This document shows, in pieces, positions 33,009-44,330 of a DNA stretch of 64,000 nucleotides. The translations under genes and the position numbers were made by a program. A model generated the notes under the pieces. The model was given only the letters and a program-made list of their open reading frames with translations. It had not been told where the DNA came from and did no database searches. How positions within the stretch are numbered: the stretch's first letter is position 1; each line of letters starts with the position of its first letter. Source of the DNA: Hippopus hippopus (lineage: Eukaryota > Mollusca > Bivalvia > Cardiida > Cardiidae); NCBI GenBank assembly GCA_946811185.2, contig OX328097.1, positions 6,372,242 through 6,436,241 of the forward strand. The letters run 5' to 3'.

Positions 33009-35507
33009 ATGAAGATCGTGGTGTTACAATTGATGATACTTTTTGGTCAGATTTCCTCTGGTTCATCTCTTAAACTCAAATGTGAATTAAACAGATCTAC
33101 AACAATGTCATGCCAGTTTGGTCTACTAAATGTTATATCAGATGACGCCAGAAGCTTTATAAGGAACTTCAGTAAGACATCCCCGATCCTGAATAAAACC
33201 ATGTTGACTTGCTATCATAGTTCTCCAAGCATCATAGCACCAACAATAGTCGGCGTTTTCCTGCGGGAGTATCGAACTGAACCGGATGTAGAATATTTTC
33301 GTCATCCATCCTGGGCCAAAATAGAATTTCTTGATATCCATTCTTGTGACGACTTTCACCTTTTTCTTTCGGATCAGTTCTCGTCATTGAAAAAGTTAAA
33401 GTATTTGGGAATTCATTACCTTGGAGATGGATTAGAGATGGCAAAGACAGCATTTAGAGGTTTAGATAGCCTTAAAGTATTAGATCTTTCAGACTGTCGA
33501 CGTCTTTTGCTATACGACCCCGTCAAATATCCTTTTTTGGTAAACGCCTTATCAGGTAAAGATACTCTTCCTCAGCTAGACATGTTGAACTTAGAGAACG
33601 CCGGAATATTTGATTCAAGACCAATGAAAGTGGACACGTCGTTTTTTAGAATGCTGCTTCATAGAAACTTTAAAGCAGTAAAGTTAAAGGGACAGACTCT
33701 GCTACCGAGCTTTAAGTTTCATGATATCTGGACAACACAACCGTACATTCCATTTCCTCTCGTGTCCTTGCAGGCTTCGATGGTAGAGCTTGTTATTGCT
33801 GATAGCATCAAGGAAGAAAATAAATGGAGAAATATTCCTTTTTGGACAGTGTTTCGGAACTTTCAGTATCTAAGTTTATCTGACTTTGACCTTCCTAGAG
33901 TAGAGACAAAGTACTACATGAATAAACCTGACAGACTGCACTCGCTTTGCAGAGAAAATAGCACTGGTGATACATTTACATTGACGCTTGTCGTATTTCT
34001 TGTTGAAATAAATATTAAAAATATTAGAAGGGGGAATATTGATGAAATAGAAAACCTTAGAGTTGATGCTAGTGCATGTACAATAATGAGACTGAAAACA
34101 CTCCGAATAAACCAGGCGGGGATAAGGAAGTTTAATTCAACATGGAGAATTCCAGACAAAATGTTCTTGAGTGAAATAGATTTGTCAGATAATCATATAG
34201 GCTACTTCTTTATTAAAGGTAATTTACAAATGAAAAAACTTGTCCTTAGGAATAATAGCTTAAATGAAATGAATAACTACTCGGAATTTAATCATGCATT
34301 AGAATCATTGACTCTTTTAGAGCACCTGGATTTAAGTTGGAACGGGCTTCGAGGTTTGCCGCGTAATATCTTCAGAGCAAACATAAATCTGAAGGTTATT
34401 TTGATGAACAATAATAAACTGACGACAATTCCATTCCAAATAAATCATTTGAAATCGTTACGATTATTACAATTAAGACACAACTGGATAAAATCTCTGG
34501 ACCAGTCCATAATGACTTCAGTCGAAAAATCAATACATAGTTTTCATACGTTTGTTGATCTTGCAAAGAACCCATTTGAATGTTCATGTCAGACTGCAAG
34601 ATTCATTAAATGGTTGTCAAGCGTTCTAAACCAAAGTCAAGAGTACACATGTTCTATGGGAGGTACCATAGTTACCATAACAAGAAGCACATTCAAAAGC
34701 TGTCAATATTTGTGCTATCGTGATATTGTCCACATTTGTGTTATTGTTGGATGCTGCTTAGTTGTAACTTTAGTGACAGTTGTTTGTTTAAGAAGATATA
34801 AGGTTTTGCGCCAAATGCAGTTTGAGAAAAACAAACAAACCTTCATCGCCAACTTTGCAAGTGGAAACCTATACATTTATTCAACCGAGACACATGAGAA
34901 TCTGCGATTAGAATACATCGTCATGCCTGCACATCATGAAGATGATTATGAAATATGTAAGACCTATATATATGAACCATTGAACGCTGGCCTTGCCGCC
35001 CTGATAGGAACAGACGAGAACCTGATATTGTTTGGTCTGGACAAAGAAAACCCGGGAATACCAAAGTCTACAGAAATGGAAAGGTGTACTAAAATTTGCT
35101 GTGTGTACGTGTGTGTTGTAACGAGGACATTTTGTGTCGATTACTGGTGTCAAATACAGCTGGAGAATGCAGATCGCGAAGGAAAACCTATCGTTTTCTT
35201 GTTTGTGGAGGATTTAGGAGATAACATCCCGCCATTCATGAAATTATTGTTAAGACGGGTTTTTGTGATGAAAATAGATTGTTCTGAAAACATTCTGACA
35301 CCAAGTTGGGAAACGAGCTGCCTTAAGATCCTAGATCTGGCCGTAAGGGCACAAATAAAGGTGCAACCACAGGATACACTTGCAGCGCTATTTGAACGCA
35401 GAGTTGATCTTGTTTATTCTTATATTTTGAGACTTTGTCGTAAACCACATCAAGACGACCTAATTGAACTTTATAGTTCAGAGATGGACGATTGGCAGGC
35501 ATTTTAA
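33009..35507 (+). CDS. Toll-like receptor TLR-B (LRR-TM-TIR), intact
   Basis: 832-aa single-exon reading frame; the start is the ATG that begins a signal peptide (MKIVVLQLMILFGQISSGSS). The frame is open upstream, but the text there looks like intron. Domains: signal peptide 1-20; cysteine-containing N-terminal part (C25, C35); leucine-rich repeats about 95-515 with clear units such as LKVLDLSDCRR, LEHLDLSWNGLRGLP and LKVILMNNNKLTTIP; LRRCT about 521-570 (FECSCQTARF..CSM..CQYLC); transmembrane segment about 573-594; TIR about 634-785. In the TIR, a GLDKENPG stretch fits the box-2 RDxxPG loop and DYWCQIQLENA fits the conserved WCxxELxxA helix, but box 1 is unusual (EYIVMPAHHEDDY). Single cysteine cluster architecture, as in many mollusc TLRs. 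Predicted to sense microbial or damage ligands outside the cytoplasm and signal through TIR adaptors such as MyD88. Closest relative here is TLR-D. Confidence 0.92.
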   Translation: MKIVVLQLMILFGQISSGSSLKLKCELNRSTTMSCQFGLLNVISDDARSFIRNFSKTSPILNKTMLTCYHSSPSIIAPTIVGVFLREYRTEPDVEYFRHPSWAKIEFLDIHSCDDFHLFLSDQFSSLKKLKYLGIHYLGDGLEMAKTAFRGLDSLKVLDLSDCRRLLLYDPVKYPFLVNALSGKDTLPQLDMLNLENAGIFDSRPMKVDTSFFRMLLHRNFKAVKLKGQTLLPSFKFHDIWTTQPYIPFPLVSLQASMVELVIADSIKEENKWRNIPFWTVFRNFQYLSLSDFDLPRVETKYYMNKPDRLHSLCRENSTGDTFTLTLVVFLVEINIKNIRRGNIDEIENLRVDASACTIMRLKTLRINQAGIRKFNSTWRIPDKMFLSEIDLSDNHIGYFFIKGNLQMKKLVLRNNSLNEMNNYSEFNHALESLTLLEHLDLSWNGLRGLPRNIFRANINLKVILMNNNKLTTIPFQINHLKSLRLLQLRHNWIKSLDQSIMTSVEKSIHSFHTFVDLAKNPFECSCQTARFIKWLSSVLNQSQEYTCSMGGTIVTITRSTFKSCQYLCYRDIVHICVIVGCCLVVTLVTVVCLRRYKVLRQMQFEKNKQTFIANFASGNLYIYSTETHENLRLEYIVMPAHHEDDYEICKTYIYEPLNAGLAALIGTDENLILFGLDKENPGIPKSTEMERCTKICCVYVCVVTRTFCVDYWCQIQLENADREGKPIVFLFVEDLGDNIPPFMKLLLRRVFVMKIDCSENILTPSWETSCLKILDLAVRAQIKVQPQDTLAALFERRVDLVYSYILRLCRKPHQDDLIELYSSEMDDWQAF

Positions 35508-36021
35508 GTCATTAAGTCATAAACGTCACAGACAAGTTTGGGTTGTCTTACACTATTAAGCAAACAAGACTAAGTCCTGTTCTGTCCCTTTATTGTGAAG
35601 TGAACTGGAAACTCTAGTCCAGTATGATACTGAGGTCTTCAATACGCGTCAAATCGCCATTCAATGCATTGATATTGATCAAAGTTGCAAAAACATTCCC
35701 AAGGTATATTTCTTGTTCGTAGAGAATTAAAGTGAAAATCTTGTGTAGACAGGTCCTCTTGATCAAAAAAGGTTTTACTAAAAAAAAAAAAAAAAAAAAC
35801 TGACACCAATTTTGAAATCAATGTGTCTTACGATATTCAGTCTGGCTATCAGGGAACATATAAAGTTGTAACCACAGGCTGGGGCACTGTCGACAACACT
35901 ATTTCAGTTCAAAATTCACTGTATTCGTTCCTATATCTTGAGTATCTATTTTTCAGAAAACATCCTCATATAAACTATCGGAAATGCACAGTAATGAATG
36001 TAACTCGGTGATCTATGACAT
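35508..36021. repeat. 3' flank of TLR-B
   Basis: Colinear with the flanks of A, C and D (AATTAAAGTGAAAATCTTGT, CAGTCTGGCTATCAGGG). A ~20-bp A run lies at 35780. No gene. Confidence 0.55.
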
Positions 36022-36334
36022 GATTGATTGATTGATTGTATGGTGTTTAACGCCGTTTTCAACATTATTTCAGTTATATCGCGGCGGCCAGTGCACCTAT
36101 CCATGCTCTCCTGGAGTCTTTTTTACCAGTACTACGCACAGTTTTCTTTCCAAGTCACTGGCTGCTTTCCCACATAACCATCGTCGAAACAATGGTCAGC
36201 GGTGAGAGAAGAATGAATCCTGTAGCAATGACTATCATCAATCCTCGGAAAGAAATTGGCCGAGCCAGGGATCGAACCCACGACCCCGTGTTCTCAAGTC
36301 CTGAACGCTACCGACTGAGCTACCGGGGCTAGGC
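36022..36334 (-). mobile_element. tRNA-derived SINE, full length
   Basis: 313 bp. The head on the minus strand starts at 36334 (CCCCGGTAGCTCAGTCGGTA, then box-B-like GGGTTCGATCCC) and the tail is (ATCA)n. The 12-bp target duplication GATCTATGACAT lies at 36010-36021 and 36335-36346. It sits in the 3' flank of TLR-B and is absent at the matching place after TLR-D, so it inserted after the block duplication. Confidence 0.9.
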
Positions 36335-36499
36335 GATCTATGACATACAATCATTTGAAACTCAAAGGGATTATATTCTAGAATCAAGAGTCATTTACCA
36401 AATTTAGAGTCCAGTTTCATGTATTTATTGTCACAGTTTTTCATTCATTTATCTTCACGATTATTTGCTATAAGCAAATTAGATTTTGAATGCTTAAAA

Positions 36500-36890
36500 T
36501 TGAGTATCTGGCTCCACTGGCCAAAGGATAATGTGCCTTTGTCTTTTCTTTGCGTCCGTTTTCCGTCCGTGCGTGCGTCAGTTGCGATAATTTTTATCAA
36601 ACATTTTCCTCGGAGCTTAATAAACCAATGTCAACCAAACTTCACAAAAATAATCCTGCCCCGGGCCTCTTCAGAAACCTTTAGAGAATTTGATTCTATT
36701 GAGAACTCTTGCATCTATGGTAACAAAACCAATAAATATTGAAAATCGTTTAAGATCTCCCCCAAAACCACATTTGGGAATTCAGTGCAAATTGGCACAA
36801 TGATCGACGGTTACACCTCTTTCAGATTTCTTGGTACTCTATAGGCCCATACAAGAATCTTACTGCTGTAGGCCTGACTTCTTGTTGTTA
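36500..36890. repeat. non-coding repeat shared by the TLR-B and TLR-D flanks
   Basis: GCGTCCGTTTTCCGTCCGTG, then TCTATGGTAACAAAACCAA and TACTCTATAGGCCCATACAA. Matches 56925-57245 in order. Internal text suggests an older dispersed repeat caught in the duplication. Confidence 0.6.
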
Positions 36891-37139
36891 ACAACAAGTC
36901 AAAGTAAATAAAAATGATCAAGGGAAATAACTCCTGTTTTTGGACAAACGTGAGTAAATTTTAATATGTCTCTCGATTATCATACTAAAACACTGCGCGT
37001 ATTTTTTTCTTTAAATTCATGCGACAGAAAATGTTTGGTTTTCAGTCAGAATAATTATATTTTCTTAAGTAAATTTGAGGGGAAACTTTTTTTTTCATTT
37101 ACATATATGTAGTTTTTTCTGTCTTTACCTGCTTTTCAA

Positions 37140-37740
37140 ATTCTAAAAATATTTCACACACGAAATCACCTTGATAAAACGTCATGCAGAGTAGAGATTT
37201 AATACTCTTCTCTTCGGTCAAGGTCACGGAAGCGGTTCAAAAGTCATTTGGTATTGTGTCCGCGTCATATAACTTGCACAATGTCAGACATTTAACTTTG
37301 ACACATGTGTGCACCTTGATGTCACAACCTGCAGAACGGAGATTTGCATACTCAGTCTCTTTAGAACAATGGGGTGGGGGGGCGGTATGGGGGTGTCAAA
37401 GGTCACACGTTCTACAATCATGTTCGACCCATATCCCTTGAATCCCTTTTTCCTGTTTCACTAATATTTCATTTAGGGTCTAAACTGTTGATGGTCTCAA
37501 TTACGGGTTAATATATCCGAAAGGGAAAGATAACGGAGAATTGTCCTCAGAGCTACGACTGGTTTATTTCTTCCTAAGAAGATCAAGATAATAAAAATCT
37601 TTTTTTTCATTAAGTTGCATCAGGTGGCAGACATTTCGTGTCGAAGATGAGATTTCACATCTGATCTTTATCTACACCGTCCGCAAGTGATGTTTGAGTT
37701 TCCATCAGCAGTGAAAGAGGAGAGTTGAATACATTATTTT
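37140..37740. repeat. distal 3' flank of TLR-B
   Basis: Matches 57545-58120 (AGGTCACGGAAGCGGTTCAA, GGGTTAATATATCCGA) and in part 47930-48130 after TLR-C. Includes a MITE-2-like half palindrome at 37640-37685 (CATCTGATCTTTATCTACA). Confidence 0.6.
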
Positions 37741-37884
37741 ATGGATTATTTTAGCCTGGGATTTCCTTGCAAAGCCAAAGACAATAGTGGTCATACCAAA
37801 ATTTCAACCCCAGTCAATGTACGGAGAAACAGGAGTAAAATTGCAAAGTACAGCTTATCCTATATTCCACAACGCTGGAAAACA

Positions 37885-37908
37885 CCCCCCCCCCCACACA
37901 CACACACA
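37885..37908. repeat. poly-C / (CA)n tract
   Basis: Eleven C followed by CA dinucleotides. The equivalent place in the D block lacks it. Confidence 0.9.
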
Positions 37909-38039
37909 ATGCAGCAAACTTTGATGAGCAATGCAGCAATGCTCCTCATACTAAACTATACCAACGGAAAAAGTTCATGTACATTGATATTACTCGCATA
38001 ACTGTATTGGAAAGGGGGATGGTGTCAATATATTGAATT

Positions 38040-39878
38040 AAATAAATATAGGCTTGAACAATTTGATAATAAAGAAAAATTTGCCGCTGAGAAAACATCC
38101 ACAGGAATTACAGCTCGTCAAATGACGCGACGCTAAAACGCTGAGTGCAAACCAGTTTCTGGTGTGCCTGCCGTTTGCTCCAATACATTCTTCACCCTGT
38201 TTTCGAATGAATCGCACCTAGTTTTCAGTGTATCCTGTAAAGTAGCAATCCATATCTGAGATAGGTCTCTATCGAGTTCAAGCACTGTTACCGTTGTTCA
38301 ATAATCTCTTCCGAAATATTATGATAAACGTTATAATAAACTTTCATGAGTATGGACTAAAAATGGCCCGTTGAGTGTACACAACCTACTTTTTAGAATT
38401 TGTCTAAGTGACCTACTTTTTTGCTTAACCTAACCCATTTTCAACTCGTTTAGATATTAAGACAAACATTCAGACAACCTTTCATGAATATTGGACAGAA
38501 AATGTGGCCGGCCTCTAGAGTGTACATGAGGCTTTTCTAAAATTTGACCTAGTGACCTAGCTTTTGACTGTAGATGACCAAATTCGATCTTGTCCGAGAT
38601 ATCATCCAGAAAAAAAACATTATGACAAGTTTTCATGCGTATTCGGTTGAAATTGTGGCCTCTAAAATGTACAAAAGGTTCTTCTTGGATTAGACCTAGT
38701 GACCTAGATTTTCACCCCACATAACCCAGTTTCAATCTCGTCCGAGATATTATCAAGACAGAAATTCCGACTAATTTTTAAGGGTATTGGACAGAAAATG
38801 TGGCCTCTAAGGTTTACACAAGGTTTTTCTAGGATGTAAACTGGTGAACTACTTTTGACTAAATGACCCCTTTTCAAACTGGTCCATTGATAGAAAGACA
38901 AACATCTGGACAATTTTCATACTTGTATGGGATAGAGCGTATACAAGGTCTGTCACAGTTTTGACCTGGTGGCGAAGTTTTCAACTTTTCAAACTCATCA
39001 GAAATACCATCAAGACAACCATTCTGACTAACTTTCATGACCATCAAACTGAAAATGTTGCTTCTAGATTGTACGAATGCTTTTTCTAAGATTAGACTTG
39101 GTAACCTAGGTTTTTGCCCAACGTGACCCATTTTCACAATCGTCTAAGATATTATAGAAACAAACATTCTGACTAATTTTCGTGAATATTGGACAAGAAT
39201 TGTGGCCTCTGGAGTGTAAACAAGCTTTTTAAGATTTGGCACTGTGACCTAGTTTTTGACCCAACATTACCCATTTTTAAAATAGCTCGAGATATCATCA
39301 AGACAAACATTCTGACCAAGTTTCACGGGTACTGGACTGAAAATAAACGTGGTCTTTAGGGTGTAAACAAGATTTTTCTAAAAGTTGAACTAGTGACCAA
39401 GTTTTGGACCCGACATGACCCATTTTTAAACTGGCCCAAGGTGTCAGCAAGACAAACATTCTAAATTTTATGAGGATCAGACGGAAAACCTGGCCTCTAG
39501 AGTGTACATGTTTTTTTATTATTTTTTTTTTTTATGTTGACCTAGTGACCTAGTTTTTGATAAAGTGATCAATTTTCAGACGTCTCATAGATATCAGCAA
39601 GACAAACACTCTGACCAAGTTTCACGAGTATTTGACTGAAAATGTGGCTTCAACATATTCTTTTAATATTTGACCTAGCGACCTGCCTTTTGATTTGACG
39701 TAATTCATTTCAAACAGGTCCGAAATATTATGAAGATAAACATTCTGAATAATTTTCGTGAGTATCGGACTGAAAATGCGGCCTCTAGAGGGTACACAAG
39801 GTAAAAGTTGACGACAGACGACTGACACAGCATGATCACAAAAACCTACCTTGAGCACTTTGTGCTCAGGTGAGCTAA
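38040..39878 (+). mobile_element. Helitron-like element with 145-bp internal repeats (copy 2)
   Basis: Same internal repeat as copy 1 (GACCTAGTGACCTAG-type text from about 38525 to 39680), same ACGACAGACG run, same 3' hairpin (GAGCACTTTGTGCTC) and GAGCTAA at 39872-39878, followed by T. Text before it (TTGAATTAA) and after it (TAGAAAAA) matches the uninterrupted D-block sequence GAATTAATAGGTGAAAAA at 58360-58377, so D preserves an approximate empty site. The 5' boundary is uncertain by tens of bases and the usual start (CAAGAGGG) is missing. Confidence 0.7.
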
Positions 39879-41345
39879 TAGAAAAATAGCTCCGTTGAGC
39901 TTATACATAACAGCACATAGTATGCTGTACTATACTGCTTTACAGAGATAAGGTGTCTAAAATCATTGTGTAGCTTTCTGCTATATTCTCTGTCGAGAAA
40001 ACTAGTCTTAAACCAATGAGTTGAATAGAGTAAAACTGGCTAGTTTCAAAATGGATGTAAAACGGAAGTAATCAAGCAGAACAAAGTGTCTGTCAACGTG
40101 ACTTTACGCAATACTGAAATTCTTACAGGAAAGTCGGCTTCAAATTACAAAATGTTACTCACCACACATGTCTTTTGAATAAGAGATTTGTGATAGTGTA
40201 GATTTGTAATACGTTTTGTTTAAAACATTGGACCGTGTGCGAAGTTAGTGACCAAACGATAATAATTAAGTCGCAGAAAGGTGCAAAAGTTTTAATAAAT
40301 TTGATTGCATTCAGGTAAAATCGATTTTACAGAGCTGTTGGCTACTTCGTTTGCCGGATAAATCTCATCAGATTGCATTCCTTTTTACAACCTAGCAAGG
40401 TTTAAATTAATACTAAATGGTGAATGAACTTTCTAATACCCGTGTTCTTACACTTTTAGAGAAGTTGTAATTGAGAAAAGTATAGATCAACACCAGAGTG
40501 CACAAAACGTATAATTTGATCCAGGATCCAGTTGGCCTCTCAGGTACATTATTTACATAATTAAACAGTGTTGAACTTGCAGCATGAGGCTTCCTTCTGT
40601 GATGATTTTCCTAACTAAAGTTTCCATTATTTTATATTGCACTCTGAGGGAAGAACCATGGGGTATTACGCTTGCAAAAAAGGTACACCACAGTAAATCG
40701 TGAACTTAGCTATGTGAAACCAAATCATTTTTTCAAACATGTACAAATCTGGAGATGAACTGTTTCTATGGAGAACAAATTGGGTTTCAAATTCATTTGT
40801 ATGATTTGATGATTATCACTGTCATTTACGATGTCAAGTTGTTTTTATTTCAAAGTTGGTGAAGTAAGAAACACATCATTTTTTCATTTTGTTACGAATG
40901 TCTGGTAGAAATCTCAAGCGGTTTGGTCAAAGCACACTTGTCTATCCGAGAAAATGTAAATGTCAAGCCAAAATATTGTTAACAAAGCATCAGGCCCTTT
41001 ATGTACAAGTAACTATAAATTCACTGAGTTTTAACCCACAAACTAGATTTGATGTATTTTGTGAAAAGGAGAATGAGGAGATTATCCATCTAAAATGAAA
41101 AGATCATATTCAGATAGCTGAGAAGAAAATGAGGAAAACTCTCTGCTAAGTGCAGTCTCTGTTAATTACAGGGCACATGGTATCGACACAATAGTTGAGC
41201 ATCCGTCTTTGGGCTTTTACATGAAACTGCTAATATTGAAAAGAAAAAGCATGCTAAAATCAGGTGGCATGGATCAGTTTTTCGAAGAACAAAGATGGTT
41301 GAATTCTCATTAAATAGGTTGTCACGTTTTTATCTCCAAAGAACA
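39879..41345. repeat. far 3' flank of TLR-B, duplicated after TLR-D
   Basis: Colinear with about 58365-60440: CATAACAGCACATAGTATGC, ATTCTCTGTCGAGAAAACTA, GGAAGAACCATGGGGTATTA. No conserved reading frame between the two copies, so it is probably non-coding. Confidence 0.65.
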
Positions 41346-41559
41346 CAGCCAAAGTGCATATGATTTCCAAAAGTAGGATCAGTGACAGTTGAAATGTTTA
41401 GCGTACGTCATTTCTAAGAGACATTTGAGCAGATTACGACTAAATTTTTTTCTTTTTTTTTTTTCGGGGGGGGGGGGCGGTAAAATATTCTTTTAGGAAA
41501 CATCAAAGGGTTGTGATACTTTACCATTTGTTGGCGAGGAAAAAAACTGGGAAAAATGT

Positions 41560-41640
41560 TTCCGATGGGACTCGAACCCATGGTCTTGCCGAGTATGTGA
41601 AGCAAGATCATATTCTTGCAGTCTGATCTAGCACTTAAAG
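41560..41640 (-). repeat. tRNA-like fragment
   Basis: Minus strand shows ACCATGGGTTCGAGTCCCAT, a T-arm-like box B, followed by only a partial body. Not a complete cloverleaf. Confidence 0.4.
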
Positions 41641-41748
41641 ATTTTTTTTTTTTTTGGTCAACAATTCAAATTCGGCAGGATAAAGATTAAACTGCAAAGA
41701 GCGAGCACCAATGCATTTGTCTCGTGCGCTGAGAGGTCATAAGCGGTG

Positions 41749-42306
41749 CTTCGGCAAATGGGGGTTTAATGCATATCCTAACTGCATTATACGATTGATT
41801 GATCATATGTTGTTTAACGCCGTTTTCAACATTATTTCAGTTATATCGCGGCGGCCAGTGCACCTATTCATGCTTTCCTGGAATCTCTTTTACCAGAACT
41901 CCGCACAATTTTCTTTCCAAGCCACTGGCTGCTTTCCCACATAATCATCCTCGAAACAATGTTCAGCGGTGGGAGAGGAATGAATCCTGTTGCAGTGACT
42001 ATCATCAATCCTCGGAAAGAAATTGGCCGAGCCAGGGGTCGTAGCCAGGGATCGAACCCTGGACCCCGTGTTCTCAAGTCCTGCATTATACGAAACAAGT
42101 TATTACATAATTTTGGATCCATAAAATCCATTTTCTATAACAACCAACTGAATGATGATGTAAATTGTCCTTGGTTGCACAAAATTTCAAGATATTAAAA
42201 TGTTAAGCCCAATGTCAGCATGCATGCGTGAACGGCGAAGGCTGGCATGAGTCGCTCCTTTTTGCAGATGCATCAGACTTCCGTTTCCCTGAGTATGGCT
42301 AGTTTG
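41749..42306. mobile_element. MITE-4 copy interrupted by a SINE
   Basis: Left part 41749-41794 (AAATGGGGGTTTAATGCAT) and right part 42081-42306 (GCATTATACGAAACAAGTTA.. ATCAGACTTCCGTTTCCCTG) rejoin into one MITE-4 when the SINE is removed. Confidence 0.85.
41795..42080 (-). mobile_element. tRNA-derived SINE, 5'-truncated head
   Basis: 286 bp, same family as 11804 and 36022. Minus-strand copy lacking the box A part of the head: it begins GACTTGAGAACACGGGGTCC. A short internal duplication around box B repeats the GGTTCGATCCCTGG block. The 13-bp target duplication CTGCATTATACGA lies at 41782-41794 and 42081-42093. Confidence 0.92.
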
Positions 42307-42604
42307 TGTGATATTCTGGCCTAACCTGTTCGTCCCCTTGAGTTTTATCTTAGAACAATACCGTCCGCTGGTTTGGTGAAGCCTATATAATAGTTTTTCT
42401 GAGTTTCTGTGGATTGTCCCAAGCATGCCTACTTTGCGCAGAGACTGTACCTACCAGGCTTATCGATGAATAATAAAAAAAAAGATAAAATCCTTTGCGC
42501 AATTCTTGTATTGTAATGATACAGATCTAGAAGTCCGCATCAAAGTAGGAATTCTCACTTTGCGCAGGACAATTTTAGAATTGTACCGATTCCAACTTTG
42601 TGCA

Positions 42605-42725
42605 GAACACCGGGTAGTAGACAGTGTAAATCCAAGATCAAACTGCACGTTCTGTGCAATGTTATCGTAATCTACGGTTTATGCAAAACTATTAAAGTTG
42701 CCATTGGTAGGGAAAGAGTTAAACA
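42605..42725. mobile_element. MITE-2 fragment
   Basis: AGACAGTGTAAATCCAAGAT.. CTGCACGTTCTGTGCA palindrome, ending GAAAGAGTTAA. Left part missing. Confidence 0.6.
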
Positions 42726-43004
42726 TTTTTGTCTTCAGTAGTCTAAAGTAAACATTCAGATATTTAAAGTTAATCGACATGAAGTTTTTACTTTATCCCA
42801 TTTTCTTAAAAATAGGCCAGTTTTCATACTCTCAGTTGACAAATTATAATGAAAAGATATAGAGGAACAATTGTTGAAAATAAAAATAGTAATAATAAAA
42901 AAAACCAGAAAACTTTCGCCTTTCAGGATTTGCCATTGTGCTCCATGTTTTTAGACTCTTACGAACATGAAACTTCGCAACAAATGCATAGCTCAAATAC
43001 AAAC

Positions 43005-43095
43005 CGCACCTGGAGGGATTCGAACTCGTACGGAAAAGATCCTCGTTAGGCGAGGTTGAAGAGACCAACACCCTAACCACAGAGCTAAAGGGAAC
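43005..43095 (-). repeat. tRNA-like SINE head
   Basis: Minus strand begins TCCCTTTAGCTCTGTGGTTA (box A-like) and ends GTTCGAATCCCTCCAGG (box B-like), with an expanded middle. Probably a SINE head of a third family; no tRNA-type acceptor stem. Confidence 0.5.
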
Positions 43096-43254
43096 TCTTT
43101 CTGACGCAGTTGTTAGGTATTGATTTTATACGGGAAGAAGCTAAGCAGTAAGGAAGGAGTGATCTCCCGTAACAGGACGTTCTAAATATTGCTCATGTGG
43201 CAAGGGTTTATCATGGATGTACATGTAGTATAATAGTAGAAGGAACAAAAAATA

Positions 43255-43322
43255 CATTTTGATCCCTTTTCCAAACAATCCCGGGTTTTTAACGATCCCG
43301 GGGATGAAGCATTGTAAAATTA
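43255..43322 (-). mobile_element. MITE-1 fragment
   Basis: GATCCCTTTTCCAAACAATC.. TTTAACGATCCCGGGGATGA matches the end and arm Y of MITE-1. The hairpin is missing. Confidence 0.55.
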
Positions 43323-43559
43323 TTAGATGGATCAAGCAGGGCACAGGGATACAACGTACCAGTGTTGGTCAGTCCTACGATTTTATTGCTTATGTGGGTG
43401 CCCAAAATACAAGGGCTATTAGCGATCATTGTGAGGTTGATATGTATTGGCTTTGACTGAAAGAAGAATTCGTACAGTGCATGCATGTATGACAGTATTT
43501 GGTTCCGATTAAAGTAATGAGTAAGCGGATTTGCTCTACAGATGCTCTAAAAGATAGAC

Positions 43560-44330
43560 ATCTCAAGAAGACCTAGAATATGAATATTGAACCTCTTTTG
43601 TGTTTCAATAAGAATAGAAATGATAGAAAGTAACCACTCCCGCAATCGCCTCTTTTTCCCTCATTGCTTTGCGTATGACTAAAAAATTAATATTTCCATT
43701 CGATTTTTGTTTTAAAATACGATGTAAATCCAATTCATCCTTGTAAAAGGAACAATTACTCCTACAATGGTGTGCCTGAAAATACAAATACGTGTAGACT
43801 ACACTGTAATAAGATACAGGGTAACACATGAAAAACATTTATTTACCGGTTAGTACAAGAAAAGAATTATCCCTATCTTACATATATATGCATTTGTTAA
43901 GGTGTGAATGAGCGTATGTGGATACGTTAAACTGTAGAAACCTTTGTTTATTGGTATAGTTAATGGGTCCACAACTAGGCCTACCAAAACGCCTGCAGAG
44001 GCCATGTCCACATTTCACCACTCGCAAACTGCTATTTATTTATTCAAGTCTAATACTAGGAAGTAGTTAAAAAAACAGCTTATACAGCTTCGCATGAAAA
44101 ACAGCCACAAAATGTATGACTTACACATCCCATGAAGGGTTTATTTGTGTAGTTTCATGAAAGAAATCTACATTGTAATTAAATATAAATCGGCATACAT
44201 AACCAAGAAATCGGGGGAAACACCTAGGATCAATTTTCGGGAAAAACGGTCAATTATCTTCCTTGTAATGAAAATACTGCTCAAACACGAAACGAAAATT
44301 TTCAGCCAATGGTAGAAAACCAGTATTGGG
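43560..44330. repeat. distal 5' flank of TLR-C
   Basis: Colinear with 20840-21560 (A) and 28150-29500 (B), without the insertions found there. No gene. Confidence 0.65.

Noticed and set aside
40889..41098. Possible small gene beginning MSGRNLKR in the TLR-B far flank
   Set aside because: The first residues recur at 59473 and 60016, but those frames stop soon after, and the remainder is not conserved. A splice donor (GGTAAAAG) could be argued in the D copies, but not in B.
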